From Candidatus Poseidoniaceae archaeon (GTDB lineage Archaea; Thermoplasmatota; Poseidoniia; Poseidoniales; Poseidoniaceae), in the NCBI GenBank assembly GCA_022452125.1, contig JAKURJ010000020.1, positions 5,914-18,412 on the forward strand: DNA of 12,499 nt, in the 5' to 3' direction. Under the pieces are notes generated by a model, which was not told the DNA's origin, made no database searches, and worked only from the letters and a program-made list of their open reading frames with translations. The translations under genes and the position numbers were made by a program. The stretch's first letter is position 1. Every line of letters starts with the position of its first letter. Shown here piece by piece: positions 8,601 through 12,499 of this stretch.

Positions 8601-10471
8601 CTTGCGTGGACAAACTCGGTCCCTGCTACTATTTTCACTGGAGGAGTAGTACCAGTTTCATAATTCAGTAAATCGATTTCAGACTCATTTAGTGTCAATC
8701 GCAGACTATCAACATGTCCAACTCCACCAGTCTGAGCAACAATCGTATTGCCCACCCACAACGCAACTGTTTGGACTCCCAATCCTACTGAATCAATATG
8801 GTCTGCAGATACTTCGAATGATTTTGCATTTCTTGGAACTAACACACTTTGCCATGAAGTTGGGTTGAAACCAACTGAGAATACGGCACTAGAGTTACTG
8901 TCAATGAAGACGTCCTGGTTGCCCCAAGTACCTACACCTTCGCTGGATGCTGACCATTCATTTCTACCGTCTTGGTCTATATCCATTCGCGGAGAAATGA
9001 TTGCACTGCTTGGATACAATTGCAATCGAATGTCATCCAGAGACCAACCGTTTCCTAAGCCTTGGTACCTAACTTGAATCACGGAAGATGGCTTGTCGAG
9101 GTCAATTCTTTGTGAAGATGAATTGACCTGTGTCCAGTTTCCACGATCGATTGCAACAAATGCGATGACATCACCCAATTGTGTGGATTGGAACTTGTAT
9201 GAAGAGAATGGCATATTGATATCTAGCTCTGGAGATTTTACAGCAGAATTGGAGTTACCTGAAATTGTGAATGTTGTATTGCTCCAACTTGAATTATCCA
9301 ATTCCCAACCCATTGCTTCAGGGTCTGAATTGAAGCCGTCGTGGTATTTCCCACCACCAGATATTCCGAACAGCCTAGGTGAATCGCCCCGCGGGTTTGA
9401 GGCAAACTCAAGATTCAGTCGAAGCGATTTGTGCTTCTGCCAATCAACCGCAGCCAGGTCAATCCAATGACCTGTACGATTAGTGAATCCAGGTATCGGA
9501 ATACCGGTATCTGCATCGATAACTGTCCAATTAATATGCGCATCTTCTGGAATAACCGCATCGATGAAAACTGGAGAATATCGCCCCTCATCGATTTTTT
9601 CATGCGAACCTGCAGACCAACCAAATGAGCGTGTTGTCAAGTTTGCTCCACTAGTTCCCGGAATGACGATGTCATCGAAGAACCAGTAGTCACAACAAGT
9701 TCCCGAACCTGCGTTTTGCCTTGCTCTAATTTGGAAACTAGGGTGATATGCATTAGAGGGAAGATTGTAATTTACGTTGGTAACAGTACCCCCAGATGTC
9801 GCACCAGATAGGTATTGGACCTGAGTCCACCCATTGTTCGAGTTCTTGTATTCAAGGTAAAAATTCTCGTTAGAATCCGGTTCTTCACCACACTGGTAGT
9901 TACCTTGCTTTATCCATGCTTGCAAAGATAACCCCGAATGGCCCGCGAGATTAACTTGCGGGCTTGTGACGGAAACTGAGCCGCCTCTTGTCCACCAAGA
10001 TGCTCCGCTACCCCCGCTCATTCCACATGTTGTCGCAGTGTTTCTCTGGCCGTAACTTGAACTCGATGAAGTCCATCCGTTTGCGTTCTTGTCGAAATCC
10101 CAATTTATTCCTTGGAACCCAAGAATCAATGCTCCATCATCGTCCAAAGTTAGCCCCTGCTTAGAAAATCCAGTCTGGTCCCAATCAGACCAATTGAAGC
10201 CGGACGCTCGAATATCGTCACCGGGTGATACTGAGAACGAAACAGTCTGCAGAGCGTGAGTAGCATCTAACGCGAGATTTGGACCCACTCCTGCAGAATT
10301 AGGACCTGAAATCACAACCTCAGTATATTCTGAGACTTCGCTTGAAAATGTAGCAACTTCATCAAGCTCAATTTGGACATTGTGGGGCAGAGAAAAGTGC
10401 GATAGCGGGCCAGAAAATAGGAATAAGAGACTTAGCGCGAACGCCAGAACTCCTCTATTTGGGGTTGCCAT
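5615..10471 (-). CDS. Giant type I surface protein (jelly-roll, CARDB-like, C-terminal membrane anchor)
   Basis: The protein has 1618 residues from the ATG at 10471. A signal peptide is visible (MATPNRG, then a hydrophobic core of about 15 residues, ending near 24-30). Residues about 124-270 form a MAM/laminin-G-like jelly roll that ends in YWFFDDIVI and contains four Cys (TTCGMSG, YQCGEE, GTCCDYW). A second, Cys-free copy at about 376-487 ends in GWSLDDIRL. Acidic calcium-type loops follow (DIDQDGRNEW near 497, DYDGDGWPSEGEF in the middle). Several beta-sandwich-like segments with the DPLAPVVTHSNI and DAVGPQVVEFSSP style of Ig-like modules come next. A CARDB-like domain occupies about 1459-1550, a membrane helix about 1575-1595, and a Glu/Asp-rich cytoplasmic tail ends the protein in DEEFDED. 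Many N-x-S/T sequons suggest glycosylation. It is probably displayed on the cell surface for adhesion or substrate binding. No catalytic motif was recognised, and the function is unknown. It shares no obvious role with nadE downstream. Confidence 0.85.
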   Translation of the reverse strand: MATPNRGVLAFALSLLFLFSGPLSHFSLPHNVQIELDEVATFSSEVSEYTEVVISGPNSAGVGPNLALDATHALQTVSFSVSPGDDIRASGFNWSDWDQTGFSKQGLTLDDDGALILGFQGINWDFDKNANGWTSSSSSYGQRNTATTCGMSGGSGASWWTRGGSVSVTSPQVNLAGHSGLSLQAWIKQGNYQCGEEPDSNENFYLEYKNSNNGWTQVQYLSGATSGGTVTNVNYNLPSNAYHPSFQIRARQNAGSGTCCDYWFFDDIVIPGTSGANLTTRSFGWSAGSHEKIDEGRYSPVFIDAVIPEDAHINWTVIDADTGIPIPGFTNRTGHWIDLAAVDWQKHKSLRLNLEFASNPRGDSPRLFGISGGGKYHDGFNSDPEAMGWELDNSSWSNTTFTISGNSNSAVKSPELDINMPFSSYKFQSTQLGDVIAFVAIDRGNWTQVNSSSQRIDLDKPSSVIQVRYQGLGNGWSLDDIRLQLYPSSAIISPRMDIDQDGRNEWSASSEGVGTWGNQDVFIDSNSSAVFSVGFNPTSWQSVLVPRNAKSFEVSADHIDSVGLGVQTVALWVGNTIVAQTGGVGHVDSLRLTLNESEIDLLNYETGTTPPVKIVAGTEFVHARIELISDAGRHRLGGLSIGYDAQDTVSATAIDELVLAMNRARLVPNKAANLPLTFYADSACSLKVSLLSSTSSGDITMGALTWNNHSQTLTPSQHWREFNTRAQAHDSSPHRLIVNMYSDDKSAMWFLPILGGSMIATGDHDMFIFSDAAIAHSESGGIHDLMTGFRTAQSFDDQSNLRFESRIQLANGVVSMPAVHYWNNGAIDNDMILESMNIYTDRGMVSPSLNYLMAEDNLTIKVDVGFENSDADEKPFPGEYELTLTRNGELLANTTGYEGAEWVVDTRTPFTSGNITYELSVTPLAGGGVGDTIVLNRTFEIDPLAPVVTHSNIRHFDHLQSSASQQLLINISDQPVLPEDVTLMLWTEWANDYDGDGWPSEGEFMARTMSNPADLDQNYGLYQAIIDDTAAFPGEKVAGYVNGVDPSGHTLLGGGSESADNHLFMYQIMNDGTPVIDSDGFEWVDDRRAWLHPGQTYGLNVSFTELNGISDIDVIEISLADNIPSDKLTVKWNSDTRQCHSETAHIIVASCKVNDLDGIAPGPYDKDLVLYLEIVPQWTMPDLGETRREPAVIIHDRAGNQDIATFPQNRWRFSAEMMVTDDLSLWVESGALNDDGARVAPGSTLELSGSVVFAQSMEKPQFDCDIEVRLNGVKSPTVAIDGLFTASLNAPVSSGQHAMTWSVDCMPEQGIDMTSPTEAVMWILVDAVGPQVVEFSSPRESSTLEIGEHFVRVIISENYGIDADSVELFWWVTSKGQNDAIISGSTPLTLEGSETTGLRLSFTGMIDLSGMDTEFLQEQAVLKMRFEGRDIAGNQFERDGNSEAFPAGVWNLIHYTPDFSLEQSGIELSKSNLEVDEPTIVQVHVRNDGMLGGDAEVLVEVVDLSGARTQLSKSSIFVEAESVSTLVVDWRPDAPGMQRIEVTLSETTDKSEFIDVKPTKERGFLEDAIGATNPWILGTTMTMTCIGLLFVLSWMRVATAKQGESELEWEFDEEFDED
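5621..5644 (-). repeat. Two tandem 12-base units coding the acidic tail
   Basis: Two consecutive copies of TTCGTCGAAYTC (plus-strand spelling), differing at one base, encode EFDE-EFDE at the extreme C-terminus of the surface protein. This is a small in-frame tandem duplication. Confidence 0.7.
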
Positions 10472-10517
10472 GCGTACACTGGATGGAGTCAATGTAATTC
10501 AAAGCAACCCCTGCCAC

Positions 10518-10534
10518 CCACTTCTACGAAGTGG
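10518..10534. promoter_or_regulatory. Perfect dyad 1 (operator or hairpin candidate)
   Basis: CCACTTC-TAC-GAAGTGG has seven-base perfect arms around a three-base centre. It could be a dimeric regulator's binding site or a 5'-leader hairpin for the minus-strand surface-protein gene, whose ATG is 47 bases away. Confidence 0.45.
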
Positions 10535-10535
10535 A

Positions 10536-10551
10536 ATTTTCCGAGGAAAAT
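10536..10551. promoter_or_regulatory. Perfect dyad 2 (operator candidate)
   Basis: ATTTTCC-GA-GGAAAAT has seven-base perfect arms around two bases, one base after dyad 1 and about equidistant from both start codons. The two-base centre is too tight for an RNA hairpin, so a DNA-binding site is the likelier reading. Its right half overlaps the TCCGAGG direct repeat. Confidence 0.45.
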
Positions 10552-10598
10552 CCGAGGGTTTTGGAAACGACTGTTTCAAGACATGTTGGCATCTCGGA

Positions 10599-12499
10599 AT
10601 GAACATGGCCACTCCTCGGACGACCAGCGAATTAGATTCGGTTGCATTAGAAACCGAACTACTTTCCACTTGGCAAGATGAGAAATTGTTCGAGGCTACA
10701 GTCGAAAATAGGGCTGAAGGAGAGCCTTTCATTTTCCTAGAAGGACCGCCTACTGCGAACGGTAAACCGGGAATTCACCACGTTGTTGCAAGGACCTACA
10801 AGGACTTGGTTTGCAGATGGAAAACAATGCAAGGAAATTTCGTTGAAAGAAAGGGTGGCTGGGACACTCACGGACTACCGGTTGAAATCGAAGTCCAAAA
10901 GCGTCTGGACTTGATGAGTAATGAAGCGATTGAAGCATTCGGAATGGAAGAGTTCAACAAAGAATGCCGTGAATCTGTTTGGACCTATGAAGCTGCATGG
11001 AGAGAGATGACCGAGAGAATGGCATATTGGTGTGATTTGGACGACCCATACGTCACCCTACACAACGAATTCATCGAATCTTGTTGGTGGGCGCTCAAGC
11101 AAATGTTCGACAAAGGTCTGCTGTACCGTGGATACAAAGTTCTGCCGTACTGCCCGCAAACAGGTACATCCTACTCCAGTCACGAAGTTGCTCTTGGATA
11201 CAAAGAAGTCGAAGAGCCATCCGTATATGTCAAGTTCAAATTGGAAGATACCAATGCTTCTATCCTAGCATGGACTACAACCCCTTGGACACTTCCAGGA
11301 AATGTTGGATTAGCAGTAGGCCCAGATGTAGAATACGTCAGGGTTCGAGTAACCGCTACACCAGAAAAGTGGGAAGGACACGGCGGAGCCGAAATTGGTG
11401 AAGAATTGATTCTAGCAAAGGACCTATTCAAAGAGGTGATTCGCCACCACTGTGAAGAGGTTGAAACCTTCCCCGGAAGCGATTTAATTGGCCGGTCATA
11501 TGAACCACTATTCCCTGGCGCAGTAGACAGAAACGGCTCAGAATCGGCATGGACTGTAATCGGTGCAGATTGGGTTACTACTACTGATGGAACAGGTGTA
11601 GTTCACACCGCTGTAATGTATGGTGAGGATGACTACAATCTAGGAATGGAAGTTGGTCTACCTGCGCAACACACCGTTGCCATGGATGGTTCATTCTTGG
11701 AAGGTACACACTCAGAACTTGACGGCCGTTATGTCAAAGACTGTGACGAAACCATAATCGGTTAACTACACGATGGAAATCTCTTGTACAGGGAGAAGAT
11801 GTATCTCCACGATTACCCACACTGCTGGAGAACAGGGCATCCATTACTCTACTACGCAATGGATTCATGGTTCGTGAAAATGACCGCTGTCAAAGACAAG
11901 CTCCTGGAGTTCAACTCTCAAGTTGAATGGGCGCCTGATTGGGTTGGAGAAGGTCGATTCGGCGAATGGCTGCGCAATGTCAAGGATTGGGCAATTAGCA
12001 GGGAGAGATACTGGGGTACTCCACTTCCGGTTTGGATCTGTGGCGAATGTGGCACACAGCATTGTGTTGGCTCTACTGAAGAAATGGCTAGTATGGCCAA
12101 AGAAGGAAGCCCCGTAGCATAAGATTTGCATCGCCCATATGTCGATGACACGGTTTTGGTTTGCCCAGAATGTAGTGGCGATATGAAGAGAGAGCCATTC
12201 GTGATGGATTGCTGGTTCGATTCAGGTTGTGCTTCATTCGCACAATGGCATCATCCATTCGGAGAAGAAGGGAAGTTCGAGAACAACTTCCCAATTGACT
12301 ACATCTGTGAAGGAGTAGACCAGACACGGGGTTGGTTCTACACCTTACTGGCGGTCAGCACCACTGTTTTCGATTCGATTTGTTACAAGCGATGTCTATC
12401 CTTAGGATTGATTTTGGACGCAGAAGGGAAGAAAATGTCGAAATCAAAAGGCAACATTGTCGACCCATGGGACCACTTTAACCGGGAAGGAGCAGACGC
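10599..12499 (+). CDS. ileS: Isoleucyl-tRNA synthetase, 5' part, interrupted by two in-frame TAA codons
   Basis: This class I synthetase charges tRNA-Ile in the cytoplasm. About 633 codons of an expected ~1050 lie in the window and the gene runs off the right edge. From the ATG at 10599 (or 10605) the order is: EGPPTANGKP followed by GIHH at 58-61 in place of the HIGH signature; GWDTHGLPVEIEVQK; the CP1 editing domain with WTTTPWTLPGN (about 225) and GTGVVHTAVMYGEDDYN (331-347); YPHCWRTGHPLLYYA; RYWGTPLPVWIC; two CxxC zinc knuckles (CGEC, CPEC); FVMDCWFDSG; EGVDQTRGWFY; and KMSKS at 12432-12446. Conservation stays high and in the same frame on both sides of TAA at codon 389 and TAA at codon 508, so there is no frameshift. 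Sequence error or recent inactivation of this copy are the main readings. It diverges from the surface-protein gene. The ATG was chosen by family alignment, and no SD is seen. Confidence 0.9.
11763..11765 (+). other. First in-frame TAA inside ileS
   Basis: The flanking peptides are DCDETIIG and LHDGNLLYREKMYLHDYPHCWR, which together match the family segment I-I-x-x-L-x-x-x-x-L-L without any gap. The stop therefore replaces one residue, one base change away from GAA, CAA, AAA, TAC or TAT. Confidence 0.85.
12120..12122 (+). other. Second in-frame TAA inside ileS
   Basis: The stop sits between EGSPVA and DLHRPYVDD, in the linker between the two zinc knuckles. The DLHRPY motif that follows is strongly conserved in the family and remains in frame to the end of the window. 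Confidence 0.85.

Larger units (their letters stand above)
10472..10598. promoter_or_regulatory. Divergent intergenic region between surface protein and ileS
   Basis: These 127 bases separate two start codons pointing away from each other, so both promoters must lie here unless transcripts start further upstream. Neither ATG has an SD, which fits leaderless or short-leader archaeal mRNAs. I could not assign a confident TATA/BRE pair on either strand. The region holds two adjacent perfect dyads near its midpoint, a third weaker dyad GAAAC-GACT-GTTTC at 10564-10577, and a direct repeat TCCGAGG at 10540-10546 and 10551-10557. Confidence 0.6.

Noticed and set aside
5526..9689. Several plus-strand frames of 60-140 codons opposite the surface-protein gene
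   Set aside because: They lie wholly or mostly antisense to a continuous 1618-codon gene with a coherent domain plan, and none has a recognisable motif or SD.
10472..10492. TTG start for the surface protein at 10492
   Set aside because: It adds seven polar residues before a good ATG that directly precedes a normal signal peptide. There is no SD favouring the TTG.
10380..10598. Upstream extension of ileS from a start at 10380
   Set aside because: The added ~73 residues overlap the surface-protein signal peptide antisense, resemble no synthetase N-terminus, and the family alignment begins just after the ATG at 10599.
11763..12122. TAA reassigned to a sense codon in this organism
   Set aside because: The acetyltransferase (374-376) and aconitase-X (2030-2032) frames both end at TAA at the expected protein length. 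The latter is directly followed by the epimerase ATG with its own SD, so TAA works as a stop here.
11700..12200. Frameshift as the cause of the broken ileS
   Set aside because: The conserved peptides before, between and after the two stops are all in the same frame (codon starts divisible by three), so no insertion or deletion is needed.
1..12499. CRISPR array, tRNA/rRNA genes, insertion sequence ends or attachment sites
   Set aside because: No regularly spaced repeats, cloverleaf-type segments, transposase or integrase motifs were found on reading either strand.

Overview
The window looks like a piece of an archaeal chromosome. It most resembles uncultured marine Euryarchaeota of the Thermoplasmatota side (Marine Group II / Poseidoniales), although this placement is inferred. 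The clues are moderate GC and densely packed genes with overlapping or abutting starts and stops. Shine-Dalgarno boxes precede some internal operon genes but not the two genes that face outward from the divergent promoter. There is also a very large type I surface protein anchored by one C-terminal membrane helix with an acidic cytoplasmic tail, and an aconitase-X protein of the kind used in the archaeal mevalonate pathway. No rRNA, tRNA, CRISPR array, insertion sequence or integrase was seen.

Layout. At the left edge (1-1142, + strand) lie the 3' part of a left-handed beta-helix sugar O/N-acetyltransferase and, overlapping it by 8 bases, a flavin-reductase-like protein with a helical N-terminal extension. 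These converge, with a 13-base overlap, on a long minus-strand series read from about 10471 down to 1130: a 1618-residue secreted/membrane surface protein, glutamine-dependent NAD+ synthetase (nadE), a possible 40-residue mini-gene or regulatory gap, a single-chain aconitase X (candidate phosphomevalonate dehydratase), and an NAD-dependent sugar epimerase/dehydratase. Gaps in the series are 25 bases or less except for the 119 bases after nadE. At the right edge (10599 to the end, + strand) is the N-terminal 60% of isoleucyl-tRNA synthetase, divergent from the surface protein across a 127-base intergenic region rich in dyads.

How the genes fit together. The acetyltransferase and the epimerase fit nucleotide-sugar and surface-glycan synthesis, which would suit a cell displaying a large sequon-rich surface protein. 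NadE makes the cofactor that the epimerase uses, but it is a general housekeeping gene. The aconitase X, if it is phosphomevalonate dehydratase, belongs to isoprenoid lipid synthesis.

Most notable points. (1) The isoleucyl-tRNA synthetase reads perfectly in one frame but is interrupted by two in-frame TAA codons. (2) Its HIGH signature is swapped to GIHH, the form linked in bacteria to very high mupirocin resistance. (3) The aconitase X large and small parts are fused through a Gln/Pro/Ala linker. (4) The midpoint of the divergent promoter carries two adjacent perfect hairpin-like dyads.
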